A stretch of DNA of 34,045 nucleotides from Comamonadaceae bacterium CG_4_9_14_3_um_filter_60_33 (GCA_002789915.1 PFUD01000109.1:1-34045), one strand, 5' to 3'. Positions 17,312 to 26,598 are shown, counted from the first letter of the stretch. Notes: generated from the letters alone by a model not told the origin. Numbers and translations are program-made.

Positions 17312-17348
17312 AACCAACAATACTGGGCTAACCCACAGGAGCAACACC

Positions 17349-19301
17349 ATGTCATTCGGTATGTTTTACACCGGCCTGAGCGGCCTCAACGTGGCCCAGG
17401 CTGCGCTGGTGACCACTGGCCACAATACCGCCAACGTCAACACCAAGGGCTACAGCCGCCAGTCGGCTGAAGTTGCCTCAAGCACAGGCACTTATGTCGG
17501 TGGCGTCGGTTTTTTTGGCAACGGTGCACAAGCCACCGATATCACCCGCAGTTATGACCGGTTTCTGACCAGTCAGCTCATCCAGGCGCAGTCAAGCAAC
17601 GAGTCCCTGACCACCCAGTATGGCCAAATCAGCCAGATCGACAACCTGCTGGCCAACCAGAACGCCAGTCTGTCGCCCCTGATGCAAGGCCTCTTCAACG
17701 GCGTTCAGGCCGTGGCCAACACCCCGGCTGACACGGCTGCACGGCAACAACTGCTAGGCGCTGCCGAGTCCATGACCAACCAGTTCAGGACCACCAGTTT
17801 GTATTTGACCGGCCTGAACACCGATGTCAACGAGCAGATCGCCGGCAACGTCAGCCTGATCAACACCTACGCCACCCAAATCGCCGACTTGAACAACCAA
17901 ATCGCATTGGTAAGCAATGCCGGCGCAGGCCACGCCCCGAACGACCTGATGGACCAGCGTGATTTGCTGGTGAACGACCTGAGCAAACTGGTCGGCACCA
18001 AGCTCGTTGTGCAGCCCAGCGGCCAGTACAGCATATTTATTGGCAATGGTCAAACACTGGTGCTGGGTGACAAGGCCGCGACCTTGAAGTCGGACGTGTC
18101 GTCTGCCGACCCCATGCAAACTTCCGTCTTCCTGACAGGCACTGGCGGCAACACCATGGAACTACAGGACAGCGTGCTGACCGGTGGCGCACTGGGCGGC
18201 CTGCTGCAATTTCGCAACGAGTCGCTGAGCAACGCCCAGAATTCCCTGGGCCGGCTTGCGATTGCGTTGTCTGACGCGTTCAACACGCAACAAGCGCTGG
18301 GGGTTGACTTGAATGGCACGCTGGGTGAGCCCTTCTTCTCGCAGTCCGAGCCAGACGTGATTAAAAATGAAAACAACAAGGGCGGCTTGGTACTGTCAGC
18401 AGAGTTTTCTGACACGTCAAAGTTGACCACCAGCGACTACAAACTCAGCGTTGAGGCAGATGGCAGCTACCGGCTGACACGGCTATCCGACAAGACACAG
18501 CCACCGCTACCAACAGGATTTCCAACTGCACCCGCCAACACGGTCACTTTCGACGGCTTGACACTAACAATTGAAAGTGGTAGCGCCCAACCGGGTGATT
18601 CCTTCTTCATCCAGCCAACCCGAGCGGGTGCCCGCGACTTTGCCGTGGAAATGACCGAGCCCACCAAAATCGCAGCCGCTGCAGCCATTGTGGTTGACAA
18701 CACTTTTGGCAACAAGGGCAGTGGCGCGATCAGCGGCGGCACGATTGACACCAGCTATGCCAACAATGTGCCAATGCCCCCTGCCACTGTGACGCTGGCC
18801 TATAACAGCACTGACAACACACTCTCGGGATTTCCGAACGGAAGCACCGTGGCCTTTAACGCTGGTGATCAATTGAGCTTCAATGGCATCAGTTTCACCA
18901 TCAATGGTGCTCCAGCCGATGGTGACAAATTCACCATCGCCCACAATGCCAGCGGCGTCTCAGACGGCCGCAATGCCCTGTTGCTGGCGGCGCTGCAAAA
19001 CAAGAAGACCATTGGGGGAGATTCCGCCCAGGATTTCGGAGAGGGCAATGCCAGCTTCAACGCCGCGTACGCCCAACTGGTCAGCACAGTAGGCAACAAG
19101 ACCCGGCAGATCGAGATTTCAAATACCGCCCAGAGCAGTTTGACCTCTCAGATTCGCGCGGCCCAGCAGTCGATTTCAGGCGTCAACCAGGACGAAGAAA
19201 CCGCCAACTTGCTGATGTACCAGCAGATGTACCAGGCCAATGCCAAGGTGATCCAGACCGCGTCCACCATCTTCGACGCGATCCTTGGCATTGCCCGTTA
19301 A
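17349..19301 (+). CDS. flgK: FlgK, first hook-filament junction protein
   Basis: A 650-aa hook-associated protein placed between hook and filament. The start SFGMFYTGLSGLNVAQAALV and axial motif TGHNTANVNTKGYSRQ (about 24-39) are typical; the C-terminus ends with NLLMYQQMYQANAKVIQTAS. The central region contains two related beta modules (about 397-424 and 507-532) with the pattern FxGxxxxIxxxxxxGDxFxI. AGGAGCAACACC precedes the ATG. FlgN (5909-6367) is the expected chaperone. I see no strong sigma-28 site of its own; it may be read from the cheW-mcp promoter. Confidence 0.96.
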   Translation: MSFGMFYTGLSGLNVAQAALVTTGHNTANVNTKGYSRQSAEVASSTGTYVGGVGFFGNGAQATDITRSYDRFLTSQLIQAQSSNESLTTQYGQISQIDNLLANQNASLSPLMQGLFNGVQAVANTPADTAARQQLLGAAESMTNQFRTTSLYLTGLNTDVNEQIAGNVSLINTYATQIADLNNQIALVSNAGAGHAPNDLMDQRDLLVNDLSKLVGTKLVVQPSGQYSIFIGNGQTLVLGDKAATLKSDVSSADPMQTSVFLTGTGGNTMELQDSVLTGGALGGLLQFRNESLSNAQNSLGRLAIALSDAFNTQQALGVDLNGTLGEPFFSQSEPDVIKNENNKGGLVLSAEFSDTSKLTTSDYKLSVEADGSYRLTRLSDKTQPPLPTGFPTAPANTVTFDGLTLTIESGSAQPGDSFFIQPTRAGARDFAVEMTEPTKIAAAAAIVVDNTFGNKGSGAISGGTIDTSYANNVPMPPATVTLAYNSTDNTLSGFPNGSTVAFNAGDQLSFNGISFTINGAPADGDKFTIAHNASGVSDGRNALLLAALQNKKTIGGDSAQDFGEGNASFNAAYAQLVSTVGNKTRQIEISNTAQSSLTSQIRAAQQSISGVNQDEETANLLMYQQMYQANAKVIQTASTIFDAILGIAR

Positions 19302-19321
19302 GCCCACCCAAGGAGAACACG

Positions 19322-20536
19322 ATGCGTATCAGCACTCAATCGTTTTACGAACAAAGCCAGAAGGCCATGGGTTCGCAACAAACCAACCTGTTGCGTGTGC
19401 AGCAGCAAATGGGCGCGATGACAAAAATTTTGTCACCCTCGGACGACCCCGTTGCCGCCACACGCGCGCTCGCGGTGTCGCAGTCGCTCGCGATCAACTC
19501 CCAGTACCAAACCAGTCGCACCATGGCGATCCAGTCGCTGTCGCTGGAAGAAAGCGTGCTGCAAAGTGTCACCACCGTGTTGCAGGACATCAAGGTGCTG
19601 GTGATCCAGGCCGGCAGCGGCAGCCTGACCGATACCGACCGCTCGAGTATTGCAACCGCGCTGGAAGGCAGCTACAAGCAATTGCAGGGCCTGGCCAATA
19701 CCGATGACGGCAATGGCCAGTATTTGTTTGCCGGTTTCAAAAGCAGCACCCCGCCGTTTACGTCGGGAGCAGACGGCACCATAACGTACACCGGCGACCA
19801 GGGCCAGCGCCTGATGCAGGTCGATGTGTCGCGCCAGATGGCCGCCACGGATGACGGTCGGAGCATCTTTCAGTCTGTTCAGCGCAGCGCGGGTTATGTC
19901 AGTGAAGCGTCCCTTACCAACAGTGGTACAGGCGTGTTCAGCAGTAACGCGGTGACCGACCCGACCGATTCCAATTTTGGGAAAGACTTCACCATCAGTT
20001 TTACCGATGCAAGTACTTACGTGGTCAACACCGTACCGCCAGTAACACCCATCGCCTCGGGAAGCTACACCGCAGGTGAACCCATCAGCTTCGGCGGCGT
20101 GCAAATGAGCATCAGCGGCACGCCCGCAGCGGGCGACAGCTTCAGCGTAAAAACTGCCAAAAATGCTGGCACCGACGTCTTCGGCGCCATCAGCGACATC
20201 ATCAAGACCCTCAAGAAGCCGATTGAAGCCGATAGCACGGGCGTTGGCCAAGCCAACCTGCTCAACGCACTCAGCACAGCCAACCGCAAAATGACCAACG
20301 CCCATGACAATGTGCTCACGGTCCGCGCCTCTATTGGCTCACGCCTGCAGGAGCTCGACGCGCTCAACGTGACCGGCGGCAACCGGGTGTTGCTGGACAA
20401 GAGCCACCTGTCAGAACTGCAAGACCTGGACTATGCCAGTGCCATTGCCGAGTTTTACCAGCGCCAGACAGCACTCGAAGCGACCCAAAAAGTCTTTGTG
20501 AAGATTCAGGGCTTGTCGCTTTTCAATTACCTCTGA
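19322..20536 (+). CDS. flgL: FlgL, second hook-filament junction protein
   Basis: A 404-aa hook-associated protein related to flagellin. The N-terminal helix starts MRISTQSFYEQSQKAM and includes KILSPSDDPVAATRALA; the C-terminal helix contains LDYASAIAEFYQRQTALEATQ and ends LSLFNYL. The middle (about 250-280) has one copy of the beta module also found in FlgK (ISFGGVQMSISGTPAAGDSF). It is longer than the 317-residue enterobacterial protein because of the central domain. AAGGAGAACACG precedes the ATG. It is convergent with fliR. Confidence 0.95.
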   Translation: MRISTQSFYEQSQKAMGSQQTNLLRVQQQMGAMTKILSPSDDPVAATRALAVSQSLAINSQYQTSRTMAIQSLSLEESVLQSVTTVLQDIKVLVIQAGSGSLTDTDRSSIATALEGSYKQLQGLANTDDGNGQYLFAGFKSSTPPFTSGADGTITYTGDQGQRLMQVDVSRQMAATDDGRSIFQSVQRSAGYVSEASLTNSGTGVFSSNAVTDPTDSNFGKDFTISFTDASTYVVNTVPPVTPIASGSYTAGEPISFGGVQMSISGTPAAGDSFSVKTAKNAGTDVFGAISDIIKTLKKPIEADSTGVGQANLLNALSTANRKMTNAHDNVLTVRASIGSRLQELDALNVTGGNRVLLDKSHLSELQDLDYASAIAEFYQRQTALEATQKVFVKIQGLSLFNYL

Positions 20537-20544
20537 GGAGTCAA

Positions 20545-20561
20545 GCCGCCACTTCAGCGGC
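20545..20561. terminator. Hairpin between convergent flgL and fliR
   Basis: GCCGC (20545-20549) pairs with GCGGC (20557-20561) across a seven-base loop, in the 17-base gap between flgL and fliR and reaching into the fliR stop codon. The stem is only 5 bp and no U-tract follows immediately. Position supports a short bidirectional terminator. Confidence 0.33.
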
Positions 20562-21348
20562 GAATTCCCTGCAAAAAAATCGGAATCAGGTCAAGGCTGG
20601 CAGCAAAGCGCGGCCCTAGAAAAGGGCCGATGTACTGCATCAAGTACAGCAGCATGACCAGGCCAGCGAGCAACGTGATCGGAAAGCCCACCGAGAAAAT
20701 GCTGAATTGGGGCGACACCCGGTTCAAAATGCCCATGGCCAGATTCAAGCTCAGCAGGCTCGCAATCAGCGGCAGCGCCAGCATCAGGCCATTGGTCACC
20801 ACTTGGCCACCGGCCACAGCCAGAAACGCCCAACCGCTGCGTGCCAGGGGCGCATCCGAGATCGGCAGGGTCTGAAAGCTTTCTGCCAGCGTCCTGATCA
20901 TCAGCAGATGCATGTCGGTTGCCAGAAAAATCAACACGGCAAATATATTGAGCAGACGTGACAGCACCATGGTGTTGCCACCGCTGGTGGGGTCAAAAAA
21001 CGAGGCAAAAGACAAACCCATTTGCAAACCGACGTATTCACCGGCAGCCTGCACCGCAGCAAACACCAGGCGCATGGAAAACCCCATGGCAGCGCCTATC
21101 AAAATTTGCTGCACCAAAATCCAGATGCCAGCCGCCGACATCACGGGCACCGCAGGCATGGGCGCCAGCGTGGGGCTGATGACAATGGCCAACAGCAGGG
21201 CTATCAGCAGCTTGACCGTGCGCGGCACCACGGCCTCGCTCAGCACCGGCGCCGTGCCGATGAGTGACAGCATGCGCACAAAAGGCCAGAGAAACGTCAC
21301 CATCCACAGGTTCAACTGCTCCGAGTTGACCGACAGGATGGGCGCCAT
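20554..21348 (-). CDS. fliR: FliR, flagellar export gate membrane protein
   Basis: A 264-aa inner-membrane subunit of the type III export gate with FliP and FliQ. About six hydrophobic segments are visible, e.g. VKLLIALLLAIVISPTLAP, FAVLIFLATDMHLLMIRTL and FPITLLAGLVMLLYLMQYIG. Family landmarks are LWPFVRMLSLIGTAP near the start and GEYVGLQMGLSFASFFDP. Its ATG overlaps the fliQ stop by one base. It is the last gene of the fliL-R run. Confidence 0.95.
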   Translation of the reverse strand: MAPILSVNSEQLNLWMVTFLWPFVRMLSLIGTAPVLSEAVVPRTVKLLIALLLAIVISPTLAPMPAVPVMSAAGIWILVQQILIGAAMGFSMRLVFAAVQAAGEYVGLQMGLSFASFFDPTSGGNTMVLSRLLNIFAVLIFLATDMHLLMIRTLAESFQTLPISDAPLARSGWAFLAVAGGQVVTNGLMLALPLIASLLSLNLAMGILNRVSPQFSIFSVGFPITLLAGLVMLLYLMQYIGPFLGPRFAASLDLIPIFLQGIRR

Positions 21349-21617
21349 CAGGACACCAGTTGCGGGATCGAATTAAACAGATTGCGCATGTAGTCCAGCA
21401 CGGTTTCCAGCATCCAGGGACCCGCAATCACCAAGGTGGTAAACACTGCCAAAAGCTTGGGAATGAACGAGAGGGTCATTTCGTTGATTTGCGTGGCCGC
21501 CTGGAACAGGCTGATCACAAGGCCGGTAACAAGCGCCACAAGCAGCAGTGGCGCTGCCAGCAAAATCGCCAGGCGCATCGCCTCATAACCAAGTGTCATT
21601 GCCGATTCGGGCGTCAT
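21348..21617 (-). CDS. fliQ: FliQ, flagellar export gate membrane protein
   Basis: An 89-aa protein with two membrane helices (about 15-40 and 52-72). The pattern LLLVALVTGLVISLFQAATQ followed by INEMTLSFIPKLLAV is diagnostic for the FliQ/SctS family. It forms the export gate with FliP and FliR. It starts 38 bases after fliP and shares one base with fliR. Length is exactly as usual. Confidence 0.96.
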   Translation of the reverse strand: MTPESAMTLGYEAMRLAILLAAPLLLVALVTGLVISLFQAATQINEMTLSFIPKLLAVFTTLVIAGPWMLETVLDYMRNLFNSIPQLVS

Positions 21618-21655
21618 GGTGGATTCATCCTTGCGAAAGAGCGCTGCAGAAGGTG

Positions 21656-22423
21656 TCAGGTGTAAAAACTTTGGGCCAACGCCCCAATCAGCAGCTGCCA
21701 GCCGTCCACCAGCACAAACAACATCAATTTGAACGGCAGCGAAATGGTGGCTGGCGGCACCATCATCATGCCCATGGACATCAGCACGCTGGCCACCACC
21801 AGGTCAACAATCAGGAAGGGAATGAAAATTGTGAAGCCAATCTGAAACGCAGTTTTGAGTTCACTGATGACAAATGACGGCAGCAAAATCCGCAGGCTCA
21901 CCTGCTCCGGCCCGTCCATTGGCGGCACATTGGCCAGCTTGGCAAACAACGCCAGGTCGGCCTCGCGGGTTTGCTTGAGCATGAACTCCTTGAACGGGGC
22001 GACACCCCGGTCCAGCGCCTGCTCGGCATTGATCTTGTTTCCCGAAAAAGGCAGATAGGCCTCGGTGTGCACGCGATCAAAGACCGGTGACATGACAAAA
22101 AAAGTCAAAAACAGGGCGAGTCCGACCAGTATCTGGTTGGGCGGGGACGACTGCGTGCCAATGGCGGTGCGTAGCAGACCCAGCACAATCAAAATGCGCG
22201 TAAAGCTGGTCATGGACAGCAGCAGCGCCGGCAGGAAGGTCAGCGAGGTCAGCAACACCAGTGTCTGCACGCTGAGCGACCAGTTCTGGCTGCCACCCGG
22301 CCCCGGCGAGCTGATGATGCCGGGCAGTCCCTGGGCCATCGCCAGCACGGGCAACATCAACAGCAGCGCCAACCAGGGTCGCCACGCACTGATGCGCCAT
22401 CCGCTACGGTGGGTAGTCATCAA
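21656..22423 (-). CDS. fliP: FliP, flagellar export gate membrane protein
   Basis: A 255-aa gate protein with an N-terminal signal peptide (hydrophobic run at about 17-30, ending AMAQ). The conserved stretch [20 protein letters not shown] and the C-terminal [20 protein letters not shown] and [20 protein letters not shown] identify it clearly. The loop between helices (about 110-185) is periplasmic in family models. Its ATG overlaps the fliO stop as ATGA. Confidence 0.97.
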   Translation of the reverse strand: MMTTHRSGWRISAWRPWLALLLMLPVLAMAQGLPGIISSPGPGGSQNWSLSVQTLVLLTSLTFLPALLLSMTSFTRILIVLGLLRTAIGTQSSPPNQILVGLALFLTFFVMSPVFDRVHTEAYLPFSGNKINAEQALDRGVAPFKEFMLKQTREADLALFAKLANVPPMDGPEQVSLRILLPSFVISELKTAFQIGFTIFIPFLIVDLVVASVLMSMGMMMVPPATISLPFKLMLFVLVDGWQLLIGALAQSFYT

Positions 22424-22893
22424 TTGGACTTTCCGCGCAGGCCCATGCGTTGTAGAGATTCGCGCAAGTTCCGGGAAAAAACAACTTCAGCAAGCGCTGT
22501 TGGGGCAGGCTGGGCGCTGCCTTGGGTGACCAGTTTTTCAGCCGGCATGGTGTGCAAGGCGCTGACCTGGCCTGCCGCCACACCAAGCACCAGCCAGGAG
22601 TTGCCGACTTCTACCACCACCACGCGTTCACGCTGACCCACCATGACACTCGACACCACCTTGAGCAGCCGGTCAGAGCTGCGCCCCGGCAAGCCAAAGC
22701 GTCGCACCAGCCAGGCAAACAGAAAAATCAGCGCAAGCACCAACGCCAAACCCAATCCGGCCTGCAGCAATCCAGCTGCGGCATAAGAAGGAACCGCTTC
22801 TGCCGGCGCAGCCGCTGGCACGGTAGGCAGCACCGCAACCGCCGGAAAAGACAGGCCGGTCAAGCTGACAGCCAAAAGCCAAAGCGTGCGCAT
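22420..22893 (-). CDS. fliO: FliO, export gate assembly factor
   Basis: A 157-aa bitopic membrane protein that in the family stabilises FliP during gate assembly. An N-terminal hydrophobic run (about 1-25) resembles a signal peptide, a Pro/Ala-rich stretch follows, and one clear membrane helix lies at about 43-65 ([20 protein letters not shown]). The cytoplasmic part has [30 protein letters not shown], the typical FliO motif (about 76-105). Position between fliN and fliP supports the call. Confidence 0.93.
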   Translation of the reverse strand: MRTLWLLAVSLTGLSFPAVAVLPTVPAAAPAEAVPSYAAAGLLQAGLGLALVLALIFLFAWLVRRFGLPGRSSDRLLKVVSSVMVGQRERVVVVEVGNSWLVLGVAAGQVSALHTMPAEKLVTQGSAQPAPTALAEVVFSRNLRESLQRMGLRGKSN

Positions 22894-22898
22894 GGCGC

Positions 22899-23378
22899 TT
22901 AACGGTTCAACTTCTGCATGCGCTCAGAGGGTGTGACGATGTCGGTCAGGCGGATGCCGAACTTGTCATTGACCACCACCACTTCACCTTGCGCGATCAG
23001 ATATCCGTTGATAAAAACGTCCATCGGCTCACCGGCGAGCCCGTCGAGTTCAACAATTGACCCTTGCGATAACTGCAGCAAACTTTTGATGGTGATGCGC
23101 GCGCGCCCAAGCTCTGCCGTTAATTGGACGGGTACGTCCAGTACACGTTCAATATCGCCCGGTGCGATATCCAGAGTGCCAGCACTTGGCAAGGGCTGAA
23201 ACACGCGCTGGCCGGCCAGGCTGGCGCCAGTGTCTGCAGTGGTTGGGCTTGCGGAGCTTGCCGAAATGTCAGAGGGCGGCAGTGGCGCAAACGGGGCAGC
23301 CTGCGCCTGCTCGGCCAGTGCACTGCCCCAAATATCGTCGTCCACCAGCGTGGACTCGTTGATAGCTTCGTCGGTCAT
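22899..23378 (-). CDS. fliN: FliN, C-ring switch protein
   Basis: A 159-aa switch component. An acidic N-terminal region and a Ser/Ala-rich linker (about 35-75) precede the C-terminal SpoA domain (about 80-155): VPVQLTAELGRARITIKSLL, LSQGSIVELDGLAGEPMDVF and VNDKFGIRLTDIV. FliN multimers form the base of the C-ring and bind FliH. Its start overlaps the fliM stop by four bases. The N-terminus is somewhat longer than the 137-aa enterobacterial form. Confidence 0.96.
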   Translation of the reverse strand: MTDEAINESTLVDDDIWGSALAEQAQAAPFAPLPPSDISASSASPTTADTGASLAGQRVFQPLPSAGTLDIAPGDIERVLDVPVQLTAELGRARITIKSLLQLSQGSIVELDGLAGEPMDVFINGYLIAQGEVVVVNDKFGIRLTDIVTPSERMQKLNR

Positions 23379-24373
23379 ACGCTGTTTCCTTTGATCGAAT
23401 CAATGTCATGGCGAACCATTTTCAGCACTTTGAGTGCGTAATGGTTGTTGGAGGTGCCGTAACCGCATTCCATGACCGGAATCCCGTTGACGGTGGCAGT
23501 AATCGACTCTGGAATCTCGATCGGCAAGACATCGCCAACCTGCAACTGGAGCAAGGCACCGATGCTTGAGCGCATCGTCTGAAAATGCGCAAGCAGTTCA
23601 ACGTCGGCACTCTGCACCTGTTTTGCAAGCTGCTTGACCCAGCGCTTGTCAACGGCCACTTCGTCCTGCAACGGATTGGACAGCAGGTCGCGAATCGGCT
23701 CAATCATCGAATACGGAATGCACACGCTGAGGGCGCCGCCAATCGGACCAAACTCAATCTGGAACGTGGTGCTGATCACCACCTCGTTGGGCGCAACAAT
23801 GTTGGCCAACTTGGCGTGCATTTCGGAGCGTATGTACTCAAAATCAAGCGGATAGACCGGTTGCCAGGCCGCGCCGTAGCTCTCAAGCGTGACATTGAGC
23901 AGGCGTTTGATGATGCGCTGCTCGGTCGGTGTGAAATCGCGGCCTTCGATGCGGAAATGGTAACGGCCATCGCTGCCGAACAAGTTATCAACCACCAGAA
24001 AAACAAGTTTGGGATCAAACACAAACAGCGCCGTGCCGTGTAGCGGCTTCATTTGCAGCAAGTTGATATTGGCAGGCACCGGCAGGTGTCTGACGAAATC
24101 GCCGTACTTTTGTATCTGAATGCCAGCGACCGAAATGTCGGCGTGGCGGCGCATGAAAGTCAGCAGGTTAGACCGCAGGTGCCGTCCAAAGCGTTCATTG
24201 ATGACTTCCAGCGTATACATGCGCCCGCGCACAATACGCTCGTCGGTGCCCAGGTTATAGATTGGCGGGCCCTGGTCTGCCGCAGGGGGTGCGTCTGCAA
24301 GGTCAGTGTCGCCCCCGACCCCCTGGAGCAGGGCGTCTACTTCATCTTGCGAAAGCTGTTGGTCATAAGCCAT
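23375..24373 (-). CDS. fliM: FliM, C-ring switch protein
   Basis: A 332-aa switch protein. The N-terminal CheY-P docking motif LSQDEVDALLQGV lies at about 7-19. The middle domain contains HLPVPANINLLQMKPLHGTA and the GGXG-like FGSDGRYHFRIEGRDF. The C-terminal SpoA part includes LQLQVGDVLPIEIPESITAT. Phospho-CheY binding here changes rotation sense. It follows fliL after 21 bases. Confidence 0.97.
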   Translation of the reverse strand: MAYDQQLSQDEVDALLQGVGGDTDLADAPPAADQGPPIYNLGTDERIVRGRMYTLEVINERFGRHLRSNLLTFMRRHADISVAGIQIQKYGDFVRHLPVPANINLLQMKPLHGTALFVFDPKLVFLVVDNLFGSDGRYHFRIEGRDFTPTEQRIIKRLLNVTLESYGAAWQPVYPLDFEYIRSEMHAKLANIVAPNEVVISTTFQIEFGPIGGALSVCIPYSMIEPIRDLLSNPLQDEVAVDKRWVKQLAKQVQSADVELLAHFQTMRSSIGALLQLQVGDVLPIEIPESITATVNGIPVMECGYGTSNNHYALKVLKMVRHDIDSIKGNSV

Positions 24374-24394
24374 GGCGATATTTTCTGAAGAGAC

Positions 24395-24898
24395 TCACTG
24401 CAACATGAAAACCGGAAACAACACACTGACAATTTTGAGGCTAGGCTGATTGGCCCCAAATGGCTGGTTCAAGGCAGCAAGCACTTCAGCTGCAAGCTTA
24501 GCCTTGTCGTCGGCGGTAATCAGAAATTCGGATTGTCGGTTGGACAACACCATTTGCATGCGACTCGTGATTTCGGGCAAATAAATCTTCACATGGTCGA
24601 GCGCCTTGGTGTCAGTGACCCTTAGCGTGATGCCGACATGCAGAAAACGGTGCCTGTCGTTGGCCTGCAGATTAACGGTCATGGGTGCGATGGTCATATA
24701 GATAGGATCGGCGGCGGGAACCGACATGGCATCCGCGTTCTCCCCAGACTTGAAGTAGTCTCTTAGGAAATACCCCGCCACGGCTGCAGCGCAAGCGATC
24801 AGCAGCAATGCAAGCAAAAAAATGGTGAGCTTGCGCGCTTTGGGTGTTTTCACCTTGGCAGGCGAGGTAGTGCGGGGGTTGACGGTACTGGTGGCCAT
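24395..24898 (-). CDS. fliL: FliL, basal-body membrane protein near the stator
   Basis: A 167-aa single-pass protein. Lys-rich residues precede one membrane helix at about 23-46 (LTIFLLALLLIACAAAVAGY). The periplasmic domain (about 60-167) has YMTIAPMTVNLQANDRHRFL and ends FGANQPSLKIVSVLFPVFMLQ. FliL supports stator function in the family. I chose the ATG at 24898; an in-frame TTG at 24958 would add 20 residues with no better ribosome site. Confidence 0.93.
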   Translation of the reverse strand: MATSTVNPRTTSPAKVKTPKARKLTIFLLALLLIACAAAVAGYFLRDYFKSGENADAMSVPAADPIYMTIAPMTVNLQANDRHRFLHVGITLRVTDTKALDHVKIYLPEITSRMQMVLSNRQSEFLITADDKAKLAAEVLAALNQPFGANQPSLKIVSVLFPVFMLQ

Positions 24899-24969
24899 GT
24901 TATCGCTGCTAAATTGGTAAGTCGATTTTGAAACAAGCTGACTGCGGGCATCGGTCAATCAAATGGGTT

Positions 24970-25003
24970 AAAACGCTTTTGCTCCCGCGTTTGCCTGCGT
25001 TTT
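24970..25003 (-). terminator. Weak stem-loop between fliK and fliL
   Basis: On the minus strand AAAACGC and GCGTTTT can pair across a 20-base loop, in the 140-base gap after fliK. The 3' arm ends in four Ts. The stem is AT-rich and the loop long, so this may only weaken transcription into fliL or be chance. I found no convincing promoter for fliL in the same gap. Confidence 0.2.
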
Positions 25004-25038
25004 GCGCTACCCAGCCTGCCCTGAGCCAAGCCGGGCGA

Positions 25039-26598
25039 TCAGGCGTAGGTATCTACCGCAAGACCACCGCCTTGCGGACTGGCGACTGCGGCGGCCTGCG
25101 CCAGCGGGGCAGAATTGTCGGGCAGGCTGCGACTCGGGTAGGCCCTGTGGTCAGGCGCCCTGCCCTGCCCCTGTGAAAACGCACTCTGGGTCTGCGGCTG
25201 GCTTTCGGCATTGACCGATGCGTTCCCAAGATTGATGCCACTGTCAGCAAGGGTGGCGCGCAATTGGGGCACAGCGGCCTCCACGGCTGCGCGGACCGAG
25301 GCATGACTTGACACAAACGTCAACTGCATCTGGTGGTCGTTCAAATCAAGCGTCACCTTCAGCGGACCCAATCCGGGGGGATTGAGCTGGAGTTCGGTGA
25401 TCTGATGACCGGCCTTGCCCAAGTTGAGCATTTGCTGACTCAGCGCCTTGTCCCAGCCCTGGCTACCGACTTCGGGAGCCAGGAAGGCACGCGTCTGTAT
25501 CGCTGTAGCATTGCTGGCCCAAGCCGGCTCCGGGCTGGCGGGCACCATGGCGCCCACGGCATTGGGGACGGCAACAGCGCTTTGATCTACAGCTGTAGCT
25601 GCAGTGAGTGTCGTTATGAACTGTGCATCGGATTTGGCTGAAGCCGACTCCAGCCGCGCGGCATCCTTGTCGGCACCAAGACTGGGCTGGTCCGGTTTGG
25701 TGTTCAACCCGGCCTTGAGGAAAGTGTCGGATTCGAGCGGCTGCTCGCCGCGAGCAGCGGAATTGAAAGGCGCAGTCTCAGCGGTGATGGTTGGCACGAG
25801 CGTGGCGATTGGATCGGATTGCCCCATTGGGATGGCGTTTTTAGCAGCCGGTGCATTTGCCTGGCCAGTTTCCTTGACCTGGCCCGTTTCTGTGGTCGTG
25901 CGGCGAAGATTATGAGTCAGGGTTTGCACTGCTGCCGTCAGTTCGCTGGCTGCAGCAGGCGAGACGGGCAGATTGCTGCCTGGGTCGCCCCTGACAGTAA
26001 CCATTTCTGCCAACGCCTCTTTAGGTTGAGTATTTGCCGGCAGCGCTTTTGCCGCCAAGGCTGCTAGCCCCATAGCTTCCCCGGTCAGTACGTCATTCGG
26101 ACTCGCATGCGTGGCAGCAGGCAGCGGTTCGGCCAGTGGCGCGCCGAGGGCTGGTACTTCTTGCGCAGTGCTGCTTGCTGCGAGCAACGCCGGGCTGGCT
26201 GCTGCCACCGCTGGCAGCAGTGCCTTGCTGCGTGTCAGGGCATTCGGATTTACCTTTAGCGCAGACGCTTCGCCGACCGGTGTCACATGAACCGATTTGG
26301 GCTCAGGCCGGAAAATGGGCAGGTTAATGCCCATGAGGAGCGCCGTAGGGTCGACCTTGTCATCGCTTGTCTGTTTGTCTTGATGGCGCGCAGGCGCCAC
26401 CGCTTTGGTCATGTTTTTTCCAGGCGCCACGGTGTCGGGCAGCAGCGACTTGGCGAGCACCTCAAAAAAACTGGGCGACCCATCCGACTCCGGTGCTTCA
26501 CTAAGTGCCTTGGGCTGACCGGTCGAAACAGCGCCAGGAGCAATTGCAATTGCAATTGCGATTGCGGGTGCGGGTGCGGCGTTAAGCATCATGGACAT
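25039..26598 (-). CDS. fliK: FliK, hook-length control protein
   Basis: A 519-aa secreted molecular ruler that stops hook growth and switches export to late substrates. The N-terminal two-thirds is Ala/Pro/Thr-rich low complexity, as usual. The C-terminal switch domain (about 375-465) is clear: MLNLGKAGHQITELQLNPPG, LGPLKVTLDLNDHQMQLTFV and VEAAVPQLRATLADSGINLG. The tail is Gln/Arg/Ser-rich. I take the ATG at 26598, with GAGG before it; an earlier in-frame start would overlap fliJ. Residues near 12-20 come from a hexanucleotide repeat giving alternating Ala-Ile. Confidence 0.92.
   Translation of the reverse strand: MSMMLNAAPAPAIAIAIAIAPGAVSTGQPKALSEAPESDGSPSFFEVLAKSLLPDTVAPGKNMTKAVAPARHQDKQTSDDKVDPTALLMGINLPIFRPEPKSVHVTPVGEASALKVNPNALTRSKALLPAVAAASPALLAASSTAQEVPALGAPLAEPLPAATHASPNDVLTGEAMGLAALAAKALPANTQPKEALAEMVTVRGDPGSNLPVSPAAASELTAAVQTLTHNLRRTTTETGQVKETGQANAPAAKNAIPMGQSDPIATLVPTITAETAPFNSAARGEQPLESDTFLKAGLNTKPDQPSLGADKDAARLESASAKSDAQFITTLTAATAVDQSAVAVPNAVGAMVPASPEPAWASNATAIQTRAFLAPEVGSQGWDKALSQQMLNLGKAGHQITELQLNPPGLGPLKVTLDLNDHQMQLTFVSSHASVRAAVEAAVPQLRATLADSGINLGNASVNAESQPQTQSAFSQGQGRAPDHRAYPSRSLPDNSAPLAQAAAVASPQGGGLAVDTYA
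26541..26576. repeat. Hexanucleotide tandem repeat inside fliK
   Basis: Three perfect copies of CAATTG, one CGATTG and two CGGGTG units run back to back. In fliK they encode the alternating Ala-Ile and Ala-Pro run near the N-terminus. Any change in copy number would keep the frame and change length by two residues per unit. Confidence 0.8.

Noticed and set aside
19433-20305. A 290-codon open frame on the minus strand
   Set aside because: Shadow of flgL; no domain-like sequence and no ribosome site.
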